Source: Gammaproteobacteria bacterium | GTDB lineage: Bacteria > Pseudomonadota > Gammaproteobacteria > Steroidobacterales > Steroidobacteraceae | Assembly (NCBI GenBank): GCA_028870705.1 | Contig: JAGWPD010000190.1 | Span: 1 to 43,719, forward strand | Length of the DNA: 43,719 bases | Direction: 5' to 3' | In this document: positions 33,010 through 42,156 of the stretch, piece after piece | How the letters are laid out: every line of letters begins with the position of its first letter | Position numbering within the stretch: position 1 is the first letter of the stretch | Translations under genes and position numbers: made by a program | The notes under the pieces: generated by a model | Databases searched by the model: none | The model's input: the letters and a program-made list of their open reading frames with translations, nothing else | Told to the model about the DNA's origin: nothing

Positions 33010-35703
33010 TCAGAACTTGAGGCCGACATTCAGCGAAATCACGCGCGGGCGCAACGGGGTCTGCGCGACGATGAACTGGTCGGTGCTGGTGAACACGGCC
33101 TTGTTGGAATCGGCCAGGTTCTCGCCCACGAGTGCCACGTTCCAGTTGCCACGCGAGCAGCCAATGGCGGCATCGACAGTCGTATACGCCGGATTGTCGA
33201 AGCGGATGCGGCTGGTGGTGATCAGGCCGTCGGCCGCCAGCGGCGGGTTCGAGCCGGCCTGCGTGAACGAATGGCCGACGTGCGAGGACCCCACCTGCCA
33301 ATAGACCTTGAGGTCGTTCACGAACCAATCGTAGCGGATGCGTACGCTGGTCTGGATCGGCGGCGAGTTGGCCGTGGGTGAGCCCTTCGGACCATAGACG
33401 TTCGCAACCGCTGGCGCGTTGGCGGCCGTGCAGCCGGCGGTGAAGTAGGTGCCACCGCAGGTGTAGGTGATGGGCTGACCCAGGGATGGTGAAGGCGTTA
33501 CGTCGTTGTTGTTCAACAGCTGCGGTGAATTGGTCTGCTCGCTGTGGTTCCAGGAACCGGCCGCCTGGATCGTCCAGCCCTCCCAGGGCCGCGCCACCAG
33601 TTGCATCTCGAGGCCCTTGAGGTCGAAGTCCTGGCCGTTCGAATTGAAGAAGACGTTGCCGACCACGCTGGAATAGAAGATGGCGACCTGAACGTCTTTC
33701 CATTTCTCCTGGTAATAGGCGCCGTTGAACTCGAGCCGATGATTGAACCACTGTGTCTTCCAGCCAATCTCGTTGTTGTCGAGTTTGTCGGAGCGGTAGG
33801 CATCGGGCACTTTGTACTGGTAGACCTGGTTCTGGTCGTAGCCGTGCAGCGCGCCGCCGTTCTGGTTGAAGCCGCCCGGCCGGAAGCCCTGCGAGAAGGT
33901 GTAGTACACCATCACGTCGGGCGTGACGTGCCAGGTCAGGTTGGCGCGGCTCTTCCAGCCCTCTTCGGTGTCCCGCAGCGGCGGATTGTGCTGGTCGAGG
34001 TGGTAGCTGTTGGCCTGGCAGCCGGTCGCGCCCGGTGCCCCCGCCTGGAAGCAGAAGAAGCTGTTCGGCACGTCGCCCTTGAGTGAATTCTTGAACTGGT
34101 AATGGCGCGTACCGAGGGTAGCGGTCAGCACCTTCGGTATCAGGTCGTAGTCGGCCGAGATGAAAAACGCGGTCTGCTTCACCTCGCGCACGTCGTCCTG
34201 GTAGAAGGAGCTGTTGGCGTCGCGCACGCCGGGATTGACGACGTTGCCGCCGCTGGTGCCGATCGGCGTGAAGCAGCCGGTGTTGCCCGGATCGACTCCG
34301 GGCGTGCCGCTCGAAGTGCAGGCCGGCACGGTCTTGTAGCGCCAGTCGCTCTGGTCGTAGAGCTTGTTGTCTTCGATATACACGCCGCCGAGTGCGCGGA
34401 AGCGCCAATCGTCGGGCGTCGACAGCCGGAACTCGTGCTGCGTGTGCTGGTTCTGCTCGTTCGAGCGCCAGATGACCTGCGGGGAGAAGCACTTCGAGGG
34501 CAGGTACTGCGTGAAGGCGCCGGGGCCGTAGCACTGGTAGTAGTCGGCATACACGCCGCGCGAATAGTTAGTGTAGTCGTTGACCTGCTCGACCTTGCGG
34601 CTCAGGTAACCGCCGGTGTAGACGGCGCGCAGCTCACCCAGCTTGCCGTTCAGGGTCCAGGCCGTGTTGGTGAACTTGTCGCGGTCAAACGAAGGATTGA
34701 ACAGCGTGACCTGCAGCGGCTGGAGCTGTTCGCGGTCCGAACCATAGGGTTGCTGGTAGAAGACGCCGTCCGCATTCAGTTCCTGGTACATCTGCGTGAT
34801 CAGCAGGTCCCAGTCCTCGTTGAACTTCAGCTTCAGCCCGGCGCGCAGGCCCTGGTAGGTCGCCGGATTGATGTCGGAGCCGGTGAAGGCGGAATTGTTC
34901 ACCGACGGGGAGCCCGGCGGCACGCAGAAACCATTGTTCGGCAGGCCGTCCGGGCACTGGCCGTTGACGGCCGGGTAATGCGCATAGGCAATGCCGACGT
35001 CGGTATTGCGCCGCGTGAAAGTGGCCGGCACGTTGTCGATGTAGCCGCCGCGGCGGTCTTCATAGGCGACCAGGCGCAAGGCAGCGCGGCCTTCGACCAG
35101 CGGCAGGTTGAACACCAGTTCGCCCGACGAGTTCGGCGCGCCATGCGCGGTCGTGCCATAGCCGAACTTGACATTGCCTTCCGTCACGTCGAGCTTCGGT
35201 TCATTGGTGATGTAGCGGATCATGCCCGCCTCGGCGCCCGACCCGAACAGTGTGCCCTGCGGACCTTCCAGGACCTCGATGCGGTTGATGTCCGCCGCGT
35301 ATACGTCGAGGTTGCGGCCCGGCAGCTGGCCCGACTGGTTGTCCAGGTAGATGGCGACATTGGGGAACGAGGCCGTGGATCCGCTGCCCTGGCTGGGTTG
35401 CTGGCCGGCCGAGAGGCCGCGCATGAAGATTTCGTTCTGGCCGGGGCCGTTGTTGGCCGACGACACGTTCGGCAGGTACTTGACGTAGTCGTCGAACGTG
35501 GTGATGTTGAGCTGCTTGAGCGACTCGCTGGTGAACGCCTGCATCGAGATCGGCACGTTCTGCATGTTCTCGGAACGGCGCTGCGCGGTGACGATGATCT
35601 CCTCGAGCGAGCCGGCCCCGCCGCCGCCGGTATCTTCCGCAAAGGCGGCCATCGACACGCCGCCAAGGATGGCGGCTACGGTACAGGAAACCTTTTTATA
35701 CAC
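33010..35703 (-). CDS. TonB-dependent outer-membrane receptor
   Basis: The protein of about 897 residues has a signal peptide (VSCTVAAILGGVSMAAFAE), then LEEIIVTAQRRSENMQNVPISMQAF, a plug domain (IFMRGLSAGQ, IEVLEGPQGTLFGSGAEAGMIRYIT), and a long beta-barrel ending in Phe (PRVISLNVGLKF). It imports a bulky solute across the outer membrane using TonB energy. I chose GTG 35703 because GGGGGA sits six bases upstream and the signal peptide begins there. ATG 35733 in frame would add ten residues. It is downstream of betB and betA on the same strand, 59 bp after betA. The ligand is unknown; choline itself is small enough for porins, so a larger choline- or betaine-containing compound is a reasonable guess. 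Confidence 0.9.
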   Translation of the reverse strand: MYKKVSCTVAAILGGVSMAAFAEDTGGGGAGSLEEIIVTAQRRSENMQNVPISMQAFTSESLKQLNITTFDDYVKYLPNVSSANNGPGQNEIFMRGLSAGQQPSQGSGSTASFPNVAIYLDNQSGQLPGRNLDVYAADINRIEVLEGPQGTLFGSGAEAGMIRYITNEPKLDVTEGNVKFGYGTTAHGAPNSSGELVFNLPLVEGRAALRLVAYEDRRGGYIDNVPATFTRRNTDVGIAYAHYPAVNGQCPDGLPNNGFCVPPGSPSVNNSAFTGSDINPATYQGLRAGLKLKFNEDWDLLITQMYQELNADGVFYQQPYGSDREQLQPLQVTLFNPSFDRDKFTNTAWTLNGKLGELRAVYTGGYLSRKVEQVNDYTNYSRGVYADYYQCYGPGAFTQYLPSKCFSPQVIWRSNEQNQHTQHEFRLSTPDDWRFRALGGVYIEDNKLYDQSDWRYKTVPACTSSGTPGVDPGNTGCFTPIGTSGGNVVNPGVRDANSSFYQDDVREVKQTAFFISADYDLIPKVLTATLGTRHYQFKNSLKGDVPNSFFCFQAGAPGATGCQANSYHLDQHNPPLRDTEEGWKSRANLTWHVTPDVMVYYTFSQGFRPGGFNQNGGALHGYDQNQVYQYKVPDAYRSDKLDNNEIGWKTQWFNHRLEFNGAYYQEKWKDVQVAIFYSSVVGNVFFNSNGQDFDLKGLEMQLVARPWEGWTIQAAGSWNHSEQTNSPQLLNNNDVTPSPSLGQPITYTCGGTYFTAGCTAANAPAVANVYGPKGSPTANSPPIQTSVRIRYDWFVNDLKVYWQVGSSHVGHSFTQAGSNPPLAADGLITTSRIRFDNPAYTTVDAAIGCSRGNWNVALVGENLADSNKAVFTSTDQFIVAQTPLRPRVISLNVGLKF

Positions 35704-35762
35704 AGCACATCCCCCATTTGCCGGATTACGCATATTGGATCAAACCGCCGGTCACAAGCAAA

Positions 35763-37418
35763 TCAGCGCTGCCGACGCTCCCAGTCAGCCGCCTGGAATA
35801 TCGGGGCTGGCGAAGGTGCGGGCGGCGCGCGGCCCAGGATCGCGTCGGCCAGCTTCTCCCCGATCATGATCGTGGGCGCATTCAGGTTGCCGGTGGTGAT
35901 CGAGGGCATGATCGAGGAGTCGACCACGCGCAAGCGCTCGACGCCGATCACGCGGCCCCGCGGATCGACCACCGAGCGCGGGTCGTCGGCAGCGCCCATG
36001 CGGCAGCTGCACGAGGGGTGATAGGCCGTTTCCACCTTGCGGCGGATGAACTCGTCGATCTGCGCGTCGGTCTGCACCGCATCGCCCGGCTGGATCTCCC
36101 GGCCGCGGTAGCGATCGAAGGCCGGTTGCGCGAACACCTCGCGCGTGAGGCGTACGCAGGCGCGCATTTCCTCCCAGTCTTCCGGCTGGCTCATGTAGTT
36201 GAAGAAGATGCGCGGCGGGTCCTCGATGCGCGGCGAGCGCAGGCGCACCCAACCACGGCTCTGCGAACGCATCGGGCCGATGTGCGCCTGGAAGCCATGC
36301 TCCTTCGCGAGCGACGAGCCATCGTAGCTGACGGCCATCGGCAGGAAATGGAACTGCAGGTTGGCGTAGCGGATGCCGGCGCGGCTGCGGATGAATCCGC
36401 CGGTCTCGAAGTGGTTGCTCGCGCCCAGCCCGTCGTGGCGCAGCAGCCAGCGCAGCCCGATCAGGAACTGGCTCAGCGGATTGAGCGCCGAGTACAGCGT
36501 GACCGGTTCCTTGCAGGCCACCTGGAAATAGAACTCGAGATGGTCCTGCAGGTTCTCGCCCACCGCAGGCAGTGCGCGCACCACCGGAATGCCCTGCGCG
36601 GCCAGCTCATCCGGAGGCCCGACGCCCGAAACCTTCAGCAGGTGGGGCGAGCCGATCGAACCGGCGCTGAGGATCACCTCGCGCCGCGCCTGCACGCTGC
36701 GCTCGGCGCCCGCGACCCGATAGCGCACGCCGGTCGCCAGCGCCCCGTCGAATTCGATGCGCGTGACCATCGCGTGCGTTCGCACCGCGAGGTTCGGGCG
36801 CCGCATCGCCGGCCGCAGGTAGGCATTGGCGGCGCTGCAGCGGCGGCCGCCTCCCACCGTCATGTCCAGCCGGCCGAATCCCTCCTGCTGCGCGCCGTTC
36901 ACGTCATCGGAATGGAGGTAACCGGCCTGCTCGCCGGCCCGCAGCCAGGCCGCGTGCAGCGGATTGCGCAGCGTGCCATAGCAGGTCTGGAGCTGGCCGG
37001 AATCGCCGCGGTATTCGTTGCCGCCTGCCGCGCGCCGCTCGGCCCGCCTGAAATACGGCAGCACCTCGCCGTAGCTCCAGCCGCTGGCGCCCTCGTCGCG
37101 CCAGCGCTCGAAGTCCAGCGGATTGCCGCGCACGTAGACCATGCCGTTGATCGAGGAGGAGCCGCCCAGCACCTTGCCGCGCGGAGTCGCCATTCGCCGG
37201 CCGCCGAGGTGCGGTTCCGGTTCGCTCTGGAATCCCCAGTTGTAGCGCGGCATGTTCATCGGGATCGAGAGCGCCGTGGGCATCTGGATGTAGATCGACC
37301 GGTCGGAGCCGCCGTGCTCGAGCACCAGCACGCTGTTGCGCCCGTCCTCGCTCAGCCGGTCCGCCAGCACGCAGCCGGCCGAGCCGGCCCCGATGATGAT
37401 GTAGTCGAATTCTTCCAA
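35763..37418 (-). CDS. betA: Choline dehydrogenase (GMC oxidoreductase)
   Basis: The 551-residue flavoprotein has the GMC signatures FDYIIIGAGSAGCVLADRL at the N-terminus, GKVLGGSSSINGMVYVRGNPLDFERW (GMC motif 1), ILSAGSIGSPHLLKVSGVGP (motif 2), the catalytic His region YHPSCSCRMG, and the end motif VDSSIMPSITTGNLNAPTIMIGEKLAD. Length and motifs fit BetA, which oxidises choline to betaine aldehyde at the inner membrane. The start is TTG 37418 with a strong GGAGG six bases upstream. It lies 27 bp after betB, the next enzyme of the pathway. Other alcohol dehydrogenases of the GMC family cannot be fully excluded without a phylogeny. Confidence 0.92.
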   Translation of the reverse strand: MEEFDYIIIGAGSAGCVLADRLSEDGRNSVLVLEHGGSDRSIYIQMPTALSIPMNMPRYNWGFQSEPEPHLGGRRMATPRGKVLGGSSSINGMVYVRGNPLDFERWRDEGASGWSYGEVLPYFRRAERRAAGGNEYRGDSGQLQTCYGTLRNPLHAAWLRAGEQAGYLHSDDVNGAQQEGFGRLDMTVGGGRRCSAANAYLRPAMRRPNLAVRTHAMVTRIEFDGALATGVRYRVAGAERSVQARREVILSAGSIGSPHLLKVSGVGPPDELAAQGIPVVRALPAVGENLQDHLEFYFQVACKEPVTLYSALNPLSQFLIGLRWLLRHDGLGASNHFETGGFIRSRAGIRYANLQFHFLPMAVSYDGSSLAKEHGFQAHIGPMRSQSRGWVRLRSPRIEDPPRIFFNYMSQPEDWEEMRACVRLTREVFAQPAFDRYRGREIQPGDAVQTDAQIDEFIRRKVETAYHPSCSCRMGAADDPRSVVDPRGRVIGVERLRVVDSSIMPSITTGNLNAPTIMIGEKLADAILGRAPPAPSPAPIFQAADWERRQR

Positions 37419-37445
37419 GGAGCCTCCGCGGCTGCTCGCGCCGGG

Positions 37446-38939
37446 TCAGTAAGGCGAATCGATGCCGCGCATCGCGACATAGACGCTCTTGAGCGTCGTG
37501 TAGTGCTCGATCGCCGCGCGCCCGTTTTCCCGGCCCAGCCCCGAGTGCTTCATGCCGCCGAACGGCAGCTCGATCGGCGTGACGTTGTAGTGGTTGATCC
37601 AGCAGGTGCCCGCCTGCAGCTGCGCGATCACGCGATGCGCGCGCGTCAGGTCGCGCGTGAATACCGCCGCCGACAGCCCGAACTCCGTGGCATTGGCGCG
37701 CCGCACGACTTCTTCCTCTGCGTCGAACTCGAGCACGGACATCACCGGTCCGAAGATCTCCTCGCGCACGATCGACATGGCATCGTCACACTGACCGAAC
37801 ACCGTCGGCTCGACGAACCAGCCGCGGCTGAGCGCACCGCGGCAGACGCGCCGGCCGCCGGCCAGCACGCGCGCGCCGGCCTGCCGTCCCTGTTCGATGT
37901 AGGCCAGCACCTTGTGCATGTGGGCCTCGGAAATCAGCGCGCCGACCTGCGTCGCCGGGTCGAGCGGATCGCCGATCTTCAGCGCGCGCACCCGCGGCAG
38001 CAAGCGCCCGAGGAATTCACGCACCACCCTGCGATGCACGAATACACGCGTGCCGTTCGAGCAGACTTCGCCCGCGGAGTAGAAATTCGCGAGCAGTGCG
38101 CCGGCGACCGCGTTGTCGAGATCGGCGTCCTCGAACACCACCAATGGCGACTTGCCGCCGAGTTCGAGCGTCACCTGCTTGAGCGTCGGCGCCGCATCGG
38201 CCATGACGGCCTGGCCCGTCGGTACCGAGCCGGTGAGCGAGACCTTGCGCACGCCGCGATGGCGCGTCAGGAGCCGCCCGGTTTCGGCCGGACCCTGCAG
38301 CACCTGGAACAGCCCGGCCGGCAAGCCCGCGGCCGCATACACGTCCTGCAGTTTCTGCGCGGTAAGCGGCGTGAGATCGGCCGGCTTGAACAGCATCGCA
38401 TTGCCGCAGGCCAGTGCGGGCGCCGACTTCCAGCAGGCAATCTGCAGCGGGTAATTCCACGCACCGATGCCGGCCACGACGCCGAGCGGCTCGCGGCGCG
38501 TGTAGCCAAAGGCCGCGGCGCCCAGGTCGAGGTGTTCGCCGCCGACCGTCGGCGCCACGCCGGCAAAATACTCGAGGCAGTCGGCAGCCGAGATCACGTC
38601 GACGACCCGCGTCTCCTGGATCGGTTTGCCGGTATCGCGCGTCTCGAGTTCGGCCAGTTCGTCGTTGCGCGCTCGCAGCAGATCGGCGGCACGACGCAAC
38701 ACTCGCCCGCGCTCGGTGCCGCTCAGCGCGGCCCACGCGGGCTGCGCGGCCTGCGCGGCCTGCACCGCGGCATCGACTTCCGCGGCGCCGTCGATGGCCA
38801 GCGACGCGAGCAGTTCACCGGTAGCCGGATTGCGGGTGTCGAACCGGGCTCTTGCGCCGGCAGCCGGCGCTCCGGCGCGCGCTGCGCGCGGCGTTCGCCG
38901 GGCCCGTTTCGTAGGTCTTGTCAAGCTGCCGCCGCGCAA
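37446..38939 (-). CDS. betB: Betaine aldehyde dehydrogenase
   Basis: The protein of about 497 residues carries the BetB-like nucleophile region [17 protein letters not shown] (Cys about 293), general-base Glu259 in [15 protein letters not shown], and the C-terminal [28 protein letters not shown], all close to BetB. It converts betaine aldehyde to glycine betaine with NAD+. The N-terminus is odd. The first 30 or so residues are Arg/Ala-rich with no family similarity, and homology begins at RNPATGE. The start is a TTG without a clear ribosome binding site; TTG 38924 is another option. It heads the bet operon, divergent from the betaine importer across about 60 bp. Confidence 0.9.
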   Translation of the reverse strand: MRGGSLTRPTKRARRTPRAARAGAPAAGARARFDTRNPATGELLASLAIDGAAEVDAAVQAAQAAQPAWAALSGTERGRVLRRAADLLRARNDELAELETRDTGKPIQETRVVDVISAADCLEYFAGVAPTVGGEHLDLGAAAFGYTRREPLGVVAGIGAWNYPLQIACWKSAPALACGNAMLFKPADLTPLTAQKLQDVYAAAGLPAGLFQVLQGPAETGRLLTRHRGVRKVSLTGSVPTGQAVMADAAPTLKQVTLELGGKSPLVVFEDADLDNAVAGALLANFYSAGEVCSNGTRVFVHRRVVREFLGRLLPRVRALKIGDPLDPATQVGALISEAHMHKVLAYIEQGRQAGARVLAGGRRVCRGALSRGWFVEPTVFGQCDDAMSIVREEIFGPVMSVLEFDAEEEVVRRANATEFGLSAAVFTRDLTRAHRVIAQLQAGTCWINHYNVTPIELPFGGMKHSGLGRENGRAAIEHYTTLKSVYVAMRGIDSPY

Positions 38940-38998
38940 TCTATGTCAGAATCCGATCATGCCGACCTGAAGAAGCGATGGTCAAGAGCGGAGCACGA

Positions 38999-40849
38999 AT
39001 GAAGCGCAATTTGATCAATCCGGCCCGGGCCAGGTTCGGCGCAGCGCTGGCCGGAGTGCTGCTGATCGTGGCCGCGGCGCCCGGATCCGCCCAGGCGCCG
39101 GCGCAGCCGCCGGCAGTGGAACCGGCCAGCTGCCAGACCGTGCGGCTCTCGGACGTCGGCTGGACCGACGTCACCTCGACCACGGCGGTATTCGCGAGTC
39201 TGCTGCGCCAGCTCGGCTACCAGCCGCAGATCACGGTGTTGTCGGTGCCGGTGACCTTCGCCTCGATGAAGAACCGCGACATCGACATATTCCTCGGCAA
39301 CTGGATGCCGGCGCAGGATGGCGACCGCCGGCCTTATGTGGCCGACGGCTCGGTCGAGGTCATCCGCGCCAACCTGGTGAACGCGAAATACACGCTGGCG
39401 GTTCCCGCCTACACTTATGCGGCGGGTCTGCACGATTTCGCCGACATCAGCCGTTTTGGTCCGCAGCTCAATCGCACGATCTACGGCATCGAGCCCGGCA
39501 ATGACGGCAATCGCCACATCCTGCAGATCATCAAGCAGAACGAATTCGGCCTCGGCAAATTCAAGCTGATCGAATCGAGTGAACAGGGAATGCTCGCGGA
39601 GGTCGAACGCGCAACCAACGCCCGGCGGCCGATTGTGTTCCTCGCCTGGGATCCGCACCCGATGAACATGCGCTTCGACCTGCGCTACCTCACCGGTGGC
39701 GATGCCACCTTCGGGCCGAATTACGGCGCGGCGACCATCTACACGACCACGCGCGCCGGCTACGGCCAGCAGTGCCCGAACCTGGGCAGGCTGCTCAGGA
39801 ATCTCCAGTTCACGCTGCGCGGCGAGAGCGAAATGATGAACGCCATCCTGAACCTGCACCAGCAGCCGGAGGTCGCCGCGGCGGCCTGGCTGCGCGGCCA
39901 CGGGGCGCTGGTCGCGCAATGGCTCGAAGGCGTGCGCAGCTTCGATGGCCGGCCGGCGCTGCTGGCGATCCAGGGCGATGCCGGGCCAGCGCCCGGCCAC
40001 CGCTTTGAGGGCTGGATCACTGCGCACAAGATCCCGCTGGGCGACGCAATGGCCGTGGCGATCGAGTACGTCAAGACCCACGGCATGGGTTTCTTCAATG
40101 CCGTGGCGGGCGGCATACGCGGCAGCGTCAATGGCGTAACGGCGGCGCTGGTGGCGATTCCCGCCGCGCTGCTGATCGCGGCCTTCACGGCGCTCGCCTG
40201 GCTGCTGCGCCGGTCCTGGAAACTGGCATTGTTCGTCGCGCTCGCGCTGCTGTTCATCATGAACCAGGGTTACTGGCTGGCGACGCTCGAGACGTTGTCG
40301 CTGGTGCTGGTCGCCGCAATCCTCTCGACGCTGATCGGCGTGCCGATCGGCATCGCCGCGGCGCATCGCCCGCGCCTGTTCTCGGCGCTGCGGCCGATCC
40401 TCGACCTGATGCAGACGCTCCCGACCTTCGTCTATCTGATCCCGACGCTGGTGCTGTTCGGCCTGGGCGTGGTGCCCGGACTGATATCGACCATCATCTT
40501 CGCGCTGCCGGCGCCGATCCGACTCACCCACCTCGGCATCTCCTCCGTGCCGCAAGCGCTGCGCGAGGCGGGCGAAGCCTTCGGCGCGACGCCGTTGCAG
40601 CTGTTGTGGAAGGTCGAGCTGCCGAGCGCGGCTTCGACCATCATCGCGGGCATCACCCAGTGCATCATGCTGAGCCTGTCGATGGTGGTGATTGCGGCGC
40701 TGGTCGGCGCGGGCGGACTCGGAGTGCCGGTCGTGCGTGCCCTCAACACCGTGCAGGTCGGCATGGGTTTCGAAGCGGGCTTCGCGATCGTGCTGCTGGC
40801 GATCATCCTGGATCGCATGAGCCGCCCGGCCGACAAGGGGCGCGCATGA
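38999..40849 (+). CDS. Fused binding protein-permease of a glycine betaine/choline ABC importer (ProX-ProW fusion)
   Basis: The 616-residue protein begins with a signal sequence (GAALAGVLLIVAAAPGSAQA). It then has a ProX/ChoX-type binding domain (about 40-330; FLGNWMPAQ, VFLAWDPHPMNMRFDLRYL, typical aromatic-cage positions). The ProW-type permease domain follows (about 380-616, ending in EAGEAFGATPLQLLWKVELPSA, VVIAALVGAGGLG and VGMGFEAGFAIVLLAIILDR). It imports glycine betaine or choline. The fusion order, binding domain before permease, is the reverse of the permease-binding domain order known from OpuA-type fusions. ATG 38999 has GGAG six bases upstream. Its stop overlaps the ATPase start. 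Confidence 0.88.
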   Translation: MKRNLINPARARFGAALAGVLLIVAAAPGSAQAPAQPPAVEPASCQTVRLSDVGWTDVTSTTAVFASLLRQLGYQPQITVLSVPVTFASMKNRDIDIFLGNWMPAQDGDRRPYVADGSVEVIRANLVNAKYTLAVPAYTYAAGLHDFADISRFGPQLNRTIYGIEPGNDGNRHILQIIKQNEFGLGKFKLIESSEQGMLAEVERATNARRPIVFLAWDPHPMNMRFDLRYLTGGDATFGPNYGAATIYTTTRAGYGQQCPNLGRLLRNLQFTLRGESEMMNAILNLHQQPEVAAAAWLRGHGALVAQWLEGVRSFDGRPALLAIQGDAGPAPGHRFEGWITAHKIPLGDAMAVAIEYVKTHGMGFFNAVAGGIRGSVNGVTAALVAIPAALLIAAFTALAWLLRRSWKLALFVALALLFIMNQGYWLATLETLSLVLVAAILSTLIGVPIGIAAAHRPRLFSALRPILDLMQTLPTFVYLIPTLVLFGLGVVPGLISTIIFALPAPIRLTHLGISSVPQALREAGEAFGATPLQLLWKVELPSAASTIIAGITQCIMLSLSMVVIAALVGAGGLGVPVVRALNTVQVGMGFEAGFAIVLLAIILDRMSRPADKGRA

Positions 40850-42087
40850 CCCGAAGCGCGGTCGAATTCCAGCACGTCGACATCCTGTTCACCCGCGAAC
40901 AGGGCCGCAAGGGCCGTGCCGCGGTACGCGCCGCCCTCGAGGCGCTCGACGGTGGCGCCGCGCGCGCGCAGATCGCCGAGCGGTTCGGCGTCGTGCTGGG
41001 CGTGGCCGGCGCCAACCTGCGGGTCGCGAGCGGCCACATCTGCGTGCTGATGGGCCTGTCGGGCTCCGGCAAATCCACGCTGCTAAGGGCCGCGAACGGC
41101 CTGAACCCTGTCACGCGCGGCCGCGTGCTGGTGCGCGACGGCGACGGCACCGCCGACGTCGCGACCTGCACGGCGGGCAAGCTCCGGCAGCTGCGGCGCG
41201 AGCGCATCGCGATGGTGTTCCAGCAGTTTGGCCTGCTGCCCTGGCGCACGGTGCGCGACAACGTCGGCTTCGGCCTGGAACTGCGCGGCGAGGCGGCGGA
41301 CCTCCGGGCGAAGATCGTCGATGAAAAGCTCGAGCTGGTGGGCCTGTCGCAGTGGGCCGGCCGTTACGTCAGCGAACTCTCGGGCGGCATGCAGCAGCGC
41401 GTCGGTCTGGCGCGCGCGTTCGCGACCGATGCGGATATCCTGCTGATGGACGAGCCCTTCTCGGCGCTCGATCCGCTGATCCGCACGAAATTGCAGGACG
41501 AGCTGCTGGCGCTGCAGGCACGCGTGAAGAAGACGATCCTGTTCGTCAGCCATGACCTCGACGAGGCGCTGCGGCTCGGCAACCAGATCTCGGTGCTCGA
41601 GGGCGGGCGCATCCTGCAGACCGGCAGCGTGCAGGACATCGTGCTGCGCCCGGCACATGCGCGCGTGGCGGAATTCGTGCAGCACATGAATCCGCTGCAG
41701 GCATTGAGCGGGGACATGGTGATGCGCGCCCGGGCCGACATGGCCCCGGCCGCGGCCGGCGCGGCGCAGGGCATGCAGCTCGACGCGGCCGGCCGCTACG
41801 TCGTCAGGCTCGACGCGGCCGGACGGCCCGCGAGCGTCCACATGAACGGGCAGCCCCTGCCGATCGTGCCGTTGGCTGCCAGCGGGGGCCAGGCGCCGGC
41901 ACCCGGTGTGCAGCTGGCTCCCGCGCACACGCCGCTCCGGCAGATCGTGGAGCTGTGTTCCCGCAGCGGCCATCCGGTCCTGCTGCAGCAGGATGGGCGG
42001 CTGTGCGGCGCCTGCGGTGAAGCGGAAATCCTGCGCGCGCTGGCCGGATCCTACAGCGCCACGGTGGTGCCGGGCGCGGCCGGATGA
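40846..42087 (+). CDS. proV: Glycine betaine/choline ABC importer ATPase
   Basis: The 413-residue protein has the extended N-terminus of ProV/ChoV ATPases (VEFQHVDILFT...VLGVAGANLRV). It has Walker A GLSGSGKST, Q-loop VFQQFGLLPWRTV, signature LSGGMQQRVG, Walker B ILLMDEPFSALD, and FVSHDLDEAL. The C-terminal part has a partly degenerate CBS-like region ending IVELCSRSGHPVLLQQDGRLCGACGEAEIL. In OpuA-type importers such domains sense ionic strength. Here only one CBS-like unit is visible after an Ala-rich linker, so osmotic gating is uncertain. The ATG overlaps the stop of the fused permease gene. Confidence 0.9.
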   Translation: MTRSAVEFQHVDILFTREQGRKGRAAVRAALEALDGGAARAQIAERFGVVLGVAGANLRVASGHICVLMGLSGSGKSTLLRAANGLNPVTRGRVLVRDGDGTADVATCTAGKLRQLRRERIAMVFQQFGLLPWRTVRDNVGFGLELRGEAADLRAKIVDEKLELVGLSQWAGRYVSELSGGMQQRVGLARAFATDADILLMDEPFSALDPLIRTKLQDELLALQARVKKTILFVSHDLDEALRLGNQISVLEGGRILQTGSVQDIVLRPAHARVAEFVQHMNPLQALSGDMVMRARADMAPAAAGAAQGMQLDAAGRYVVRLDAAGRPASVHMNGQPLPIVPLAASGGQAPAPGVQLAPAHTPLRQIVELCSRSGHPVLLQQDGRLCGACGEAEILRALAGSYSATVVPGAAG

Positions 42088-42120
42088 CGCCGCCGCACAA
42101 GTCAACGCCGCAATCGAACC

Positions 42121-42140
42121 AGCCGTGCGCAGGCACGGCT
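42121..42140 (+). promoter_or_regulatory. Perfect 8-bp-stem hairpin just upstream of the second MttB gene
   Basis: AGCCGTGC-GCAG-GCACGGCT is a perfect inverted repeat ending 16 bp before the ATG at 42157. No T-run follows, so it is not a standard intrinsic terminator. It could be an operator or an mRNA structure that limits read-through or translation from the importer genes. No Shine-Dalgarno sequence is visible between the hairpin and the start. Confidence 0.45.
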
Positions 42141-42156
42141 ACCATACTGCGTCATC

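Noticed and set aside
35718-39002. 1094-codon plus-strand open frame opposite betA and betB
   Set aside because: It spans two clear genes and their intergenic gap and encodes low-complexity Arg/His/Ala sequence. Not a gene.
42121-42140. Intrinsic terminator after the ATPase gene
   Set aside because: The stem is good but no T-run follows. Listed as a possible regulatory hairpin instead.
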